In this document: positions 20,445 to 29,652 of the stretch, in pieces | How the letters are laid out: each line of letters starts with the position of its first letter | Numbering within the stretch: the first letter of the stretch is position 1 | Assembly (NCBI RefSeq): GCF_026262505.1 | Contig: NC_067207.1 | Location: 31,030,082-31,094,081 of the forward strand | Source of the DNA: Trichomonas vaginalis G3 | Taxonomy: Eukaryota > Parabasalia > Trichomonadida > Trichomonadidae | DNA length: 64,000 nt | Direction: 5' to 3' | Made by a program: the position numbers and the translations under genes | Notes under the pieces: generated by a model | Told to the model about the DNA's origin: nothing | Seen by the model: the letters and a program-made list of their open reading frames with translations, nothing else | The model's database searches: none

Positions 20445-21119
20445 AAAATAATGTTTAGGTGAAGAGGTGAGATTTCACCTCTTTTTTCACCTCTTTTTTC
20501 ACCTCATGAATTTTCATGAATTTCCTTAAGATAGAAAATATATTTTAGGTGAAGTGGTTTTTTAGGTGTCACCAGGTCACCAGGTCACCAGGTCATTTTA
20601 ACTTCTCTGAAAAAGTGTGACAACATGACATTTAGACAACAACACAGGAAATAAACTTCATCGTATATGTTTTGTGCTGAAAACATAGCACAAAAATATA
20701 TTTTAGGTGAAAAAAGAGGTGGAGCCAAAAGTGGCTCGACCTCAAAAACAAGCATTTTGTGAAGAATATACCAACCCGCGGAAAACAGCGGGTTGCTTTT
20801 TATACAAAATTCACCCGTTGAATTTTCATGAATTTCCTTAAGACAGAAAAAAAAGTTTAGGTGAAGAACTGAAGGTGTCACTATGTCACTATGTGTCACT
20901 CGGTTATTTTAACTTCTCTGAAAAAATGAGACAACATGACATTTTGACAACAACACAGGAAATAAACTTCTTCGTATATGTTTTGTCGAAACTTCTTCTT
21001 CGTATATGTTTTGTCAAACATGAAGGTATATGCTTTGTCGAAACTTTCACAAAAAAACATAAAAAATAAAGTTGGTTTTTTTAAAAAAATATTTTTTATT
21101 TTTATTGTAAGAACTGAAA
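20445..21119. repeat. Repeat-rich intergenic region
   Basis: Contains the dispersed hairpin unit AGGTGAAGAGGTGAGATTTCACCTCTTTTTTCACCTC (20456-20504, in part), ATGAATTTTCATGAATTTCC twice, a piece of the following KilA-N gene (20757-20812) with a CCCGC...GCGGG hairpin, and a block GGTGTCACTATGTCACTATGTGTCAC + GAGACAACATGACATTTTGACAACA (20870-20960). The same block is found in element C at 53578-53660. No gene. Confidence 0.75.
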
Positions 21120-21779
21120 TGACAGTCGAAGCAAAAACGTTCACGAACAAATCTAATGGCGAAACATTCACAAAAGGCACTTACAACGGTATTGAAGTCT
21201 TACGTAGAGACAAGGATGGTTATATAAATGCAACAAAGATGTGTCAGCAGTTTAGGAAAGACTTTAGAAGGTTGTTGGAAAATAAGTCCTGGAAGAGTAT
21301 TTTAAGGCATTTTGTGAAGAATATACCAACCGCGGAAAACAGCGGGTTGCTTTTTATACAAAATTCATGCAGGAATTCCGGATGAAATCAAACAGGTTAG
21401 AGGAATGTATGTAGACCCAAGACTCGTAAACTATATAGCAATGTGGGCTTCTCCAAAATATTGTATAGCAGTTGGAAAAATTCTGGACTCCATAGACAAG
21501 AAAGTTCATGAGAAATTAGATGAAGAAGAACTTGAAGATACAGTAGAGAATGCAAAACCTTTGTTCGAACAAGAAGTTAGAAAAATGCATGAAAAACAAA
21601 TAGAACATGAACGTGAGATATGTTCTGGTTATAGAGATTCTCCATACGAACTAGACCAATGGGAACAAGAAGATTTAAAGAGAGAATTTAGAGAATATGA
21701 ACTCGCTAAAATTTCATTAGAAGCTGCAGAAGAGAGGTTAAAAGTTTGGGGTCGTTTTGTACAAAAATATTGTGAGTAA
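21120..21779 (+). CDS. KilA-N domain protein, frameshifted
   Basis: Two frames, 21120-21385 and 21405-21779. The first has the KilA-N start (GTYNGIEVLRRDKDGYINATKMCQQF); the second continues with GMYVDPRLVNYIAMWASPKYCIAVGKIL, the C-terminal half of the same domain, then a Glu/Lys-rich helix. The break is a one-base change at the T run near 21350, in a segment also found as an intergenic copy at 20757-20812. KilA-N proteins are DNA-binding factors widespread in large DNA viruses and phages. Promoter-like TATTTTTTATTTTTATTG precedes it. Confidence 0.8.
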
Positions 21780-21799
21780 ATGAACCATTTTTTTTCAGC

Positions 21800-22000
21800 A
21801 AAAATATATTTTAGGTGAAGAGGTGAGATCTCACCCGTTTTTTCACCTGTTTTTTCACCCTCATTTCTACCATCGTAGAAAACACACAAAACTCTTGAAT
21901 TTGTTGCTGAACTCGGCAAAAATATATTTTAGGTGAAGAGGTGAGATTTCACCTCTTTTTTCACCTGTTTTTTCACCTCATGAATTTTCCCGAAATAAAA
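21800..22000. repeat. GGTGAAGAGGTGA hairpin repeats
   Basis: Two more copies of the dispersed unit: TTTTAGGTGAAGAGGTGAGA then TCTCACCCG or TTTCACCTC, each followed by TTTTTTCACCTGTTTTTTCACC. The GAGGTGARAT.TCACCTC core is a near-perfect inverted repeat lying just 3' of the KilA-N gene. Confidence 0.8.
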
Positions 22001-22051
22001 AATAAAGTTAGTTTTTTTAAAAAAAATATTTTTTATTTTTATTGTAAGAAC

Positions 22052-22681
22052 ATGTTAGCAACAACTTCACCAAACTCGTTAGTCATGAACCCAACTTCAA
22101 TGTTAGTAAAGATGAAAAACTTCATTCCTTCTTCATATACTTTCGAAACAAAAATCCAGAAGATAAAGCAAGAACTTTTAACAAGTAATTTAGACTGTAG
22201 TGCGAAAGATGAAACAAATGAACAGTATCTTTATGAAATGCAGGACATTATTGACCATTTACCCAAATTGCCTGAAATCCAACAACAAAAACTCACTATT
22301 CCTGAATTCGACGAAATTGAAGTTAAAGTTACTGACTCAGTAGAAATAAAGAAGTTCATACGAAAGGTAAATTATGAATTCCTTGGTTTTCATTGCAACC
22401 ATAAAGTTATGGACAAAGATTGCGACATGTTATATAAGAACATCTCTGACCTTTACAAATCCGAAGAATTTAAGACCTACGACAACTTTGTTTCATTAGT
22501 TGCAAAATGTGTTTGGGAAATAAGAGATAAAGATAGAAGAGGTAAGGTATGGAACGAACAAATAAGACCCGCTATGTTCGAGATGAAGAGAGCAATTGAC
22601 GCCTTAGTTGTTTTAGCAGGTAAGGTTTCAGAATATAACGCAAAAATGAACCGCAATGTTCAAAATGTAAAGCAGCAATGA
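22052..22681 (+). CDS. Hypothetical protein, element B
   Basis: 209 aa from the ATG at 22052 (the frame is open upstream through repeat DNA, but promoter-like TTTTTTATTTTTATTGTAAGAAC lies directly before this ATG). Mostly helical and charged, with CNHKVMDKDCDM in the middle. No domain recognised. It overlaps the next start by four bases (ATGA), so the two genes are translationally linked. The neighbourhood of KilA-N genes suggests an early or regulatory protein. Confidence 0.65.
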   Translation: MLATTSPNSLVMNPTSMLVKMKNFIPSSYTFETKIQKIKQELLTSNLDCSAKDETNEQYLYEMQDIIDHLPKLPEIQQQKLTIPEFDEIEVKVTDSVEIKKFIRKVNYEFLGFHCNHKVMDKDCDMLYKNISDLYKSEEFKTYDNFVSLVAKCVWEIRDKDRRGKVWNEQIRPAMFEMKRAIDALVVLAGKVSEYNAKMNRNVQNVKQQ

Positions 22682-23024
22682 GGAAATATAACTACTCAGT
22701 CAAAGAGATAGAAAGAATGCGAAACGACTATGCAGACTTAAAGAAAGAAGCAGAAAAGCCAGCAGAAGATAAAATGGATATGTTGACATTTCTTAATAAA
22801 ACTATCCAACAGCAGAAGATTTCCTTCTATCTGACGTCAAGAAGAAGTATAAAGAAACTTTCGGTATCGTTAAAACATTCGATGTACTGACAGAAGAAAT
22901 AGAAGCTACGAAATTGTTTAGGATTTCAAATATACATCATACAATTCATGTAAACGCTTATAAAATAACAGGTGAAAAAAGAGGTGAAAAAAGAGGTGAA
23001 ATCTCACCTCTTCACCTAAAATAA
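22678..23024 (+). CDS. Hypothetical protein, frameshifted, ending in a hairpin repeat
   Basis: Starts in the ATGA overlap with the previous gene. About 42 codons are read in the first frame; after a shift near 22803 the frame continues as a charged helical sequence through FGIVKTFDVLTEE and HHTIHVNAYKI. It then reads through the GGTGAAAAAAGA repeat as GEKRGEKRGEISPLHLK to a stop at 23022. The repeat thus supplies the C-terminus. Function unknown. Confidence 0.5.
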
Positions 23025-23330
23025 TTTTATTGAATTCAGCAACAAAATTCTGAGTAAAATAATTTTTAGGGCTTGTGTCAAACCGTTGAGTTTTCACAAA
23101 ATTTAAAAAATAACGTTTACCATGTGAAACGCTTATAAAATAACTGAGGTGAAAAAACAGGTGAAAAAAGAGGTGAAATCTCACCTCTTCACCTAAACAT
23201 TATTTTTGGGTCATTTACGCTCATTACGAAGAAGTTTTGACAAAACATTTACGATGAAATCATGAAAATTCATGAGGTGAAAAAAGAGGTGAAAAAAGAG
23301 GTGAAATCTCACCTCTTCACCTAAAATATA
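22970..23330. repeat. Three inverted GGTGAAAAAAGAGGTGAAATCTCACCTCTTCACC units
   Basis: Units at about 22971-23020, 23145-23195 and 23272-23325, in the orientation opposite to those at 20456 and 21810-21975. Between them are ATTGAATTCAGCAACAAAATTCTGAGTAAAAT (twice) and ACGAAGAAGTTTTGACAAAACATTTACG, the 25-bp unit of the right-end array. Confidence 0.8.
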
Positions 23331-23611
23331 TTTTTATTGAATTCAGCAACAAAATTCTGAGTAAAATGGCATAAGATTGCTACCCTCGGAAACAGTGAAG
23401 AACAGCGAGTACGTATGAAAACAGTGAAATTTCTCTAGACCGACTTCCTTCGGTCTTGCATAAAACTCTATGAAAATCATGAAGAACAGCGAGTAGGTAA
23501 GAAATCCTGGTCTTGCATAAAACTCATGAAAATCATGAATTTCCTTAAGATAGAAAAAATAAAGTTAGTTTTATTTTTATTTATTTTTTTATTTTGTATG
23601 TAAAGACAGAT

Positions 23612-24397
23612 ATGTCAACAACAGAGAACACAACAACAGTTATAGTCCATGAAGCTATAAATGAAGAATATGAGTGGGTTCAGTTTAACAAACAACTCCG
23701 TCTCATTCGTTCGGTCAAAGACGATATGTACCAAATGCAAAGTATTTTGACTGCTCTTCGTTCTACAAAGCAAGCACGTCATTGGTTTGAAAACCAACAG
23801 ACAAAAGAACTTTTAGAAGAATTTCCTCATATGTTTGCGACCGGTAGAAAACCGCGGGTCGAGATTCCGTACGAAAATCGTGAAAAATTGCCAAACGGTT
23901 TGAGAGGATATTATGTACATAGACTTCTTGTAAATGCTGTTGCAATGTGGGCTTCACCTCGTTACGCTTGTTATATTTTCATGATGTTAGATGAAATTCA
24001 TAGACAAGAACGTGAAGAGATGGAAAACAAGCTTGAAGCAAAAGACAAAAGCATTCAGAAAAGAATACCACGTTCGGTACCAAAAGGAAAGGAAAAGAAC
24101 TATAAGTATATGATTTATACTGAAGAGATGGAAAATGAAGAAGATAAAGATATGGTTATGTTGCATTTAGTCAGAAGAAACAACAAAAGCTTTTACGACC
24201 TTGCTAAGATTTACAAATCTGACAGAAATTGGTTCTATCGCGAAAACTTACCGATTTCAATGACACCGAATGAAGATGTGAAACAAATAGTTCAAGATAC
24301 GTTACCTCAAACACACTATGATATGAAAGGTTGTACAATACTTACCTTCAAAGAAGATTTGCCATTGTTAAAGGAAAAAAATAACAGAGTATTTTGA
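23612..24397 (+). CDS. KilA-N/Bro-like DNA-binding protein
   Basis: 261 aa from the ATG at 23612. Residues about 85-125 carry GYYVHRLLVNAVAMWASPRYACYIFMML, matching the C-terminal half of the KilA-N fold and the neighbouring gene at 21405. A Glu/Lys helix and a C-terminal domain follow (KNYKYMIYTEEME, RRNNKSFYDLAKIYKSDRNWFYRENLP), as in KilA-N proteins of nucleocytoplasmic viruses that carry a second conserved C-terminal region. Intact. Expected to bind DNA, perhaps as a regulator. Converges with the packaging ATPase across a palindrome array. Confidence 0.78.
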   Translation: MSTTENTTTVIVHEAINEEYEWVQFNKQLRLIRSVKDDMYQMQSILTALRSTKQARHWFENQQTKELLEEFPHMFATGRKPRVEIPYENREKLPNGLRGYYVHRLLVNAVAMWASPRYACYIFMMLDEIHRQEREEMENKLEAKDKSIQKRIPRSVPKGKEKNYKYMIYTEEMENEEDKDMVMLHLVRRNNKSFYDLAKIYKSDRNWFYRENLPISMTPNEDVKQIVQDTLPQTHYDMKGCTILTFKEDLPLLKEKNNRVF

Positions 24398-24535
24398 CAA
24401 CTTCAAACAAGTAGAGTAGATGAACCATTTATTTTTACGCTTGACACCAAAGATGGCTCAGGTAGCTCTATAAGTTAAATTGCCTCGTCAAATCCTTCTG
24501 GCATTCCGAGTCCTTCCATCAGACAGGAAGAACTC

Positions 24536-24790
24536 TTCCTTCCAACAGGAAAAAAATTTCCCGACAACTGGAAGAACTCTTCCTTCCAACTGGAAAAATT
24601 TTTCTTGTTGTTCGTCCGTAAACCATTCAAATTTTCGAAAATTGAGAACTTTTTGGTCGAACTTCAGAAAAAGTTTTTCCATCCGACAGAAAAATATTTT
24701 CCCGACAACTGGAAGAACTCTTGCATCCGACAGGAAGAACTCTTCCCGACAACAGGAAGAACTCTTCCATCCGACAGGAAGAACTCTTCC
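24536..24790. repeat. Array of ~10 short inverted repeats, ~22-bp period
   Basis: GGAAGAACTCTTCC (6-bp arms, 2-base centre) recurs at about 22-bp spacing, separated by ATCCGACA, CGACAAC or TTCCAACA. Variants keep both arms matched: GGAAAAATTTTTC and GAAAAATATTTTC. The array fills the gap between the 3' ends of two convergent genes. It is not coding by any domain evidence. Possible roles are terminator, replication origin or protein-binding array. Confidence 0.75.
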
Positions 24791-24827
24791 ATCCGACAGA
24801 CTTACTAAGACTAAACACTTAGATTTT

Positions 24828-25704
24828 TTACGCTTGACTTTTTACAATTTGAACTTTGTTTGCGTAGATATGAATTCTGAAAGAAGTATGAGGGTCTTGT
24901 ATGACTTTGTACTTCTCCCATAGTTCATGTCTGTCAAACTTACCTGCCATGGACTCTTTCATAAGTTCCATGAAATCGTCTTCGGACAATCCGGGGAAAA
25001 GTATAATGTCAGTAAGTATTCTCTTTACATCCTTACTTAAACTCTTGGCTGTCTGTACACATATTACGACTGAGATGTTAAAGTGTCTGAGCTTCTTAAG
25101 AATTCGACACATGTCTTGTTCTCTGTTCTTTAACAAAGGATGAGAAGCAAAGTCATCTAAGATAAGAAGACATCTATGAGGGTATGTCTTCCAATCGTAA
25201 GATTGCAATTTCTTCGAAATGTATTCTATCTCTTTCTGTTTGTTTCTGAAGTGTTTCTTCTCTAATATTCTCTGCATTTCCTCATTTGGGTCTTTAAACT
25301 TCGAATTGACATACTCATTTATAGCATTATACTTCAAAACTCTTCTTTGGTACTTCTTTATCCAATCTAACAACTCAGTATCCTTTATACATACTAACTT
25401 AGACTTCTTTATAATATCTTTGAACGAATTGACGGTTTGGTCAAATTGACCAGAAGTACTACAAATGACAACTAACTCATAGAATGGGTTCTTCTCATCT
25501 AGTTCTTGTTGTTGTGCAGCCATTTTTAAGATAAGTGAAAGTCTTACCCGACCCAGGTGGTGCAATTAGACCTGTTATACCATTCTGAGCAAATAAGAAC
25601 TTGTCATGTATAGGTTTTATCTGAGCATTTTCTAACTTCCTCTTGTTCTTCTTCAAAACATTCTCAAATTTCTTGTCAATGTCAGCAAACTTTTTTTCTA
25701 ACAT
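24828..25704 (-). CDS. FtsK/HerA-type genome-packaging ATPase, one frameshift
   Basis: Start ATG at 25704 after TTTTTAATTTTTCTAAAAAT. Walker A APPGSGKT lies near 25560, Walker B CLLILDDFAS near 25165, and the following ISVVICVQTAK segment is typical of A32-like packaging ATPases of Mavericks and nucleocytoplasmic viruses. Just after Walker A one extra A in an A run near 25533 shifts the frame (the 25495-25806 frame joins the 24828-25523 part). The protein would load element DNA into capsids. Divergent from the gene at 25741. Confidence 0.82.
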
Positions 25705-25740
25705 ATTTTTAGAAAAATTAAAAATTTTATCTTTTAGAAA

Positions 25741-26188
25741 ATGTCTAGCGATTTCGCTATCTATATTCGAGACAAGCTTTTTGACAGCAAAACATCTGTC
25801 GACCATAAAATCTTACATAGTGTAAACAAGAAAGGTGAATTTGTTCTAAAGTTCTGTTTCTGGGAATATGACAAGAACCATAAAACATTAAGCAGAGAAG
25901 TCTTAAAATTTGTCAATGACAGACTTGTTGACAGAGATGACGCCGATTGGAAAGATGAAGTCCAACAAAAGTTCTTAGAATGCAAAGAAGGCACATGCGC
26001 TGTTCTTGAAGATGAAATAGAAAACAAATAGAAGAGCTATTAAAGGACAAAGAACTTTTACATAAATATGGTTGCGCCAAATTTGACATAACTCCACCAG
26101 AAAAGAAGAAGAAGAGAGAAAAGAAAGAAAAGAAAGTAGAAGAAGAGAAGAAAGAACCAGAAGCCAGTTCCAGAGAAAAAGAAATTTG
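25741..26188 (+). CDS. Hypothetical protein, frameshifted
   Basis: 96 codons from the ATG at 25741 to 26031, then the frame shifts within an A-rich run near 26020 and continues through KYGCAKFDITPP and a Lys/Glu-rich tail (EKKKKREKKEKKVEEEKK) to a stop at 26188. About 148 aa in all. A TTTTATCTTTTAGAAAATG leader precedes it. No domain recognised. Convergent with 26213-26632. Confidence 0.55.
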
Positions 26189-26212
26189 ACATGTAAAAAT
26201 AAAATTTTATTT

Positions 26213-26632
26213 TTAGAACATTTCTGGGTCAATGTCAATGTTCTCTTCCTCTTTAGGAGCAAACACTGGCTTAGACTCTAAAATCTTTTTACCCAATTTA
26301 CCTTGAACTTCAACTATCTTAGACTCATAATATTCATAGTCGTCTGCTTTCTTTGGTTCATAAGGTATAACAAGTTTGTATGCTTTGCCTTCTTTAAGGT
26401 TTGAGAACCTTCTGTCAAAATTTTCTTTGACTGCTAACAAACCTTCTATGTCTAAGTCTTCAAATTTCGCACCATTTTTAGTCACAATAGCAAACTTAAC
26501 TGGTTCGATGTTCCAAACTTTGCTGAATGAAGACTTTTCAAAATGGTAGAAGTAAACATTCAAATAAGCGAATGGGTCTAGTTCTTCTTTAAGTCCTGAC
26601 ATGTACTTGTTTACTGAGATGAATTTTGCCAT
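26213..26632 (-). CDS. Hypothetical protein conserved between elements B and C
   Basis: 139 aa. The start MAKFISVNKYMSGL resembles SKFVTVNQLMNKL of the 159-aa protein at 62749-63228 in element C; both continue with a segment on predicted aromatic/beta character, KVWNIEPVKFAIVT against KIWELIPDIEFIT, and end in an acidic tail. Conservation across the two families suggests a core replication or virion function; acidic C-tails are common in single-strand-binding proteins, but this is inference. Confidence 0.7.
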   Translation of the reverse strand: MAKFISVNKYMSGLKEELDPFAYLNVYFYHFEKSSFSKVWNIEPVKFAIVTKNGAKFEDLDIEGLLAVKENFDRRFSNLKEGKAYKLVIPYEPKKADDYEYYESKIVEVQGKLGKKILESKPVFAPKEEENIDIDPEMF

Positions 26633-26670
26633 CTTTTCTATCGGATAAAAATATATATTTTTTATAAAAT

Positions 26671-27906
26671 TTACTCAGAAAAATTTTTCTTTGTATATAC
26701 GCCGTTCTGAACATCTAAAAGACTTTTGACATTTGCCAAGAATGTTCGTTTAGAAGCTGTCATATAACCATATTCTTGACAATATTGTTTATACGAATCG
26801 TACAATGACCTTTCATCTAATGACACAAAGTCAGTTTCATCTACGAATAGTTCATAAACACTCTTGTTTGCTTCTAACAATGTTTGTCTCTCTTCGGTAT
26901 ATGGAATTTGTCTTGGATTGAACTTTGAAATATCTAATGTCATAAAATATGAGAACAAGTGGTTGTAAAAGTTAGGTGTCAAAGTTTCTGCTAAGTCGTC
27001 AAAATATTCTGTATCTTGCATATGAGAATCTGACGTTCTGACAACTACATATCTTCTGTCAGAACTTTCTAACTTCATCGGAACGGCGTTGTTTGAAACC
27101 ATAATGAAGTTTGCAACATTTTCACAAACTCTTTGGTCTTTATACTTCTTTCAACAACTCCAACTTTGTCTGTTATAAGACTCTTCAAAGCATCTGAGTT
27201 CAAAACTTTTGTTGTATCTATACTTTGAAGTTCATTGCAAACTATAAGTTTCATATTCTCAATTGAAGAGTTAAATTTACCGCAGATGTTTTCTAAGTTT
27301 GTCATATTAGGGTTCGAATAGCCCTCTAACAGTTTGCATAAGATATCTGTAAAGAATGTGTTCTTACCTGTTCCTTGTTTTCCAATTATAATGAGAGCAG
27401 TTTCATTTTTAGCACTTGGATGTTGTAAGATATTTGCAAACCAACATAAGATATACTCATAAACCTTTTCGTTTCCATTGCATATAATTTCTTTGACATG
27501 GTCTAACCAAGCTTCTATAATATTTTCTTTCCATTCTACTTGTTCGTATTTATATCCAGTGAAGATAGAATAGAAGTTTGGAGAAGGTGTATAGAACTTT
27601 ATACCACGAACTGAAAAATCTTCTAACTTTGACAATAAGATATCCCAAGCATCTAACATCTTCATGCCAACTTGTACAACTTTTATTTTCTTAAGTTTCT
27701 GTCTACATTCTTGTTCTGAAACTATTGTTGCTCTTGGTTTGTTAAAGACAACATCCCATTCTTTCATAACATAACATTCTGGGGCAGAGTCGACATAAAT
27801 GACTAAAACGTTTCAAATTCTCGACTGCTTTGTTTAGTCTCTAAATGGACACATATTTCTGAATGCTTGGAAGTCATAAAAATCTGAAACATCTATTCTG
27901 TACATT
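26671..27906 (-). CDS. SF3-type replicative helicase (D5/DUF5906-like), frameshifted
   Basis: The main part 27767-27075 has FTGYKYEQVEWKENIIEAWLD and EYILCWFANILQHPSAKNET, then Walker A GKQGTGKN, GKFNSSIENMKLIVCNEL (Walker B) and LKSLITDK. After a shift near 27105 the next frame has the SF3 motif C region NFIMVSNNAVP and DRRYVVV. This is the layout of the helicases of virophages and some Polinton-like viruses. The first codons (MYRIDVSDFYDFQAFRNM, from 27906) are separated from the main part by further breaks at about 27770-27840. It would unwind element DNA during replication. Confidence 0.8.
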
Positions 27907-27934
27907 TTTATAAAAATAAAAAAATATTATTTTT

Positions 27935-28739
27935 TTATTCTTGACTTTGTTGTTCCATTTGTTGCATTTGTTGTTCTTGAGCTATTTGTTGTTGAAGTTG
28001 TTCTTGTAATACAATACTTTCACCAGTTGCATCTTCCAATTCGAAACTTTCTGCCGTCATTGACAAATACATAGGACATAAAGGTTTTACAGGAACAAAA
28101 GTTTGCTCAACTAATGTCAACGTTATACTTGCCAAAGTGTTTGAGTTCACTAAGGTTGAAAATTCTGCATTCGAATGAACAATAGGCAAACCAGCAGAGA
28201 AAGTATTGTTTATACGCATAAGTATCTTTTGTCATAATAGTTTCTGTCAACATTCGAATAACACTTTGAACCTAAGTTTTGAAACAATATATAAGATTGG
28301 TGTGCTTAATGTCAATGGAATAGACATTCCTTGTATGACACCTTTTCCTTTATAGGAAACTGTTGGTAGTAAAAAACCAGAAAATAAGTTTTTGTATTAT
28401 AGCTCATATCGTTTATAGTAAACTCAGTCGGACATCCAAACATAATGAAACCTGCTCTAGTTGCAGCACATGCTTACACTCGTCCTTAAAGTATTAAATA
28501 AGTCAACAAAACCTGTTGGTGGTATATCTGAGTAAGTATCTTCAAAGGAGTATTATTTTACCATTCACAACAATAAAATCTTCTGGTGTCAAAAAGAGCA
28601 AAACAGGCTTTAGTCGCTCATTGTGTTTAAGTTAGTTTACAATATCGTCCTTGAGGACTTTGTAAGTTTGTTGTTATTAGAATTATATGACTCAAGGGTT
28701 TTTAGTCGTAATAGTATAAACCATTATATCTTCTGCCAT
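27935..28739 (-). pseudogene. Decayed gene of unknown function, element B
   Basis: Begins with MAEDIMVYTITTKNPES at 28739, in ATGA-like contact with the upstream gene's stop at 28740, and is broken by several small indels. The last 94 codons are open (28219-27935): FSAGLPIVHSNAEFSTLVNS, then a Gln-rich end. Position between capsid and helicase genes suggests a virion protein. Confidence 0.5.
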
Positions 28740-29325
28740 TTACTTAGCAAATAATTTTAATGAAATGTTGTGGTCGTCAAATATTTTTATGACGTCTGGG
28801 AAACTATACTTTAAGTTCAACGTTTCACCTCCTTTCATAACGTATATCTTGTCAATGACATTATATGAAACACCACAGCAAGCAATGTCGGGTTCTATTT
28901 CTTTGATGTTATATCGTCTGCCTCTGTCAAAATTTCAATAGTTCTTTCAAAACTTCATGAGGTGCAATGACATATGAGTTCACTTTTACAGGGTTGTGTT
29001 CGACCAAGTTTAACATTATACCTAAAGCTTGACAAATCTTCTCCTGAGTTTTAAGTTTGTCTTTAAGTTGTTGGTAGTCATTTCGAATATCTGCCAACAG
29101 AACTTAAGTCTCTCCTAACTTCAGGGTATGTTGGTTGTTCTTTTACAGGAACTATTGTTATACCATCTTGGTCTTCGTATGTTTCCCCATTTCAACATCT
29201 CTTTCTTTGACATTGACAATAACACTTTGACTGTTTTGTTTGACGTTTGAATTTTAAACTTCACATCTGCCACCGCCATTAAACCTTTTGAAAACACTTA
29301 CGCTTCTATTTTTCGGAAATGACAT
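28740..29325 (-). pseudogene. Decayed homolog of the element C gene at 57582-58283
   Basis: Starts with MSFPKNRSVSVFKRFNGGG at 29325 and is broken by several indels. The C-terminal part (CCGVSYNVIDKIYVMKGG, then LKYSFPDVIKIFDDHNISL) parallels the end of the 233-aa protein of element C (CCGTVAKINP, STIKISKNGTT, NKIVDEYKISLEKFF). Hence a gene shared by the two families, probably virion-related. Confidence 0.55.
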
Positions 29326-29344
29326 TTTACTTAGAATAAAAAGA

Positions 29345-29652
29345 GGACGTATTTGAGTATCTCTTCGAATTGAAGCAGAACAAAGTTTACACACACAAAC
29401 AATACAAATACATTGACAGAATAGTTCTTTATACAAACAATGGAAAATGTTATAGAATAGCAGTCTTTGCTGAACCAAAATATTTTCATAAAGCAAAGAA
29501 AGTCGTATAACCGAAATGGTAAAGTTCTTGAAGCAGACAAAATATAACAACAAAACTGACCGATATTTCTAAAGGAAAGTTTATAATACAATATTATGTC
29601 AAAACTGGCGTACTGTCAATATTTGACGGAGAGAAGTCAGTTCAAGAACAAC
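29345..29652 (+). pseudogene. Remnant of a small plus-strand gene
   Basis: A frame without a clear ATG reads EDVFEYLFELKQNKVYTHKQ and GKCYRIAVFAEPKYFHK, then is interrupted near 29508 and 29560. It lies between the divergent decayed gene and the 3' end of the capsid gene. Unrecognised. Confidence 0.35.

Noticed and set aside
22918..23184. Minus-strand frame MRFHLFFHLFFHL (and the similar start at 21941)
   Set aside because: Translation of the GGTGAA hairpin repeat; the real gene start on the plus strand is at 22052.
24480..24923. 147-codon Ser/Arg/Phe-rich open frame
   Set aside because: It only translates the palindrome array and runs into the 3' end of the ATPase gene; no domain or promoter.
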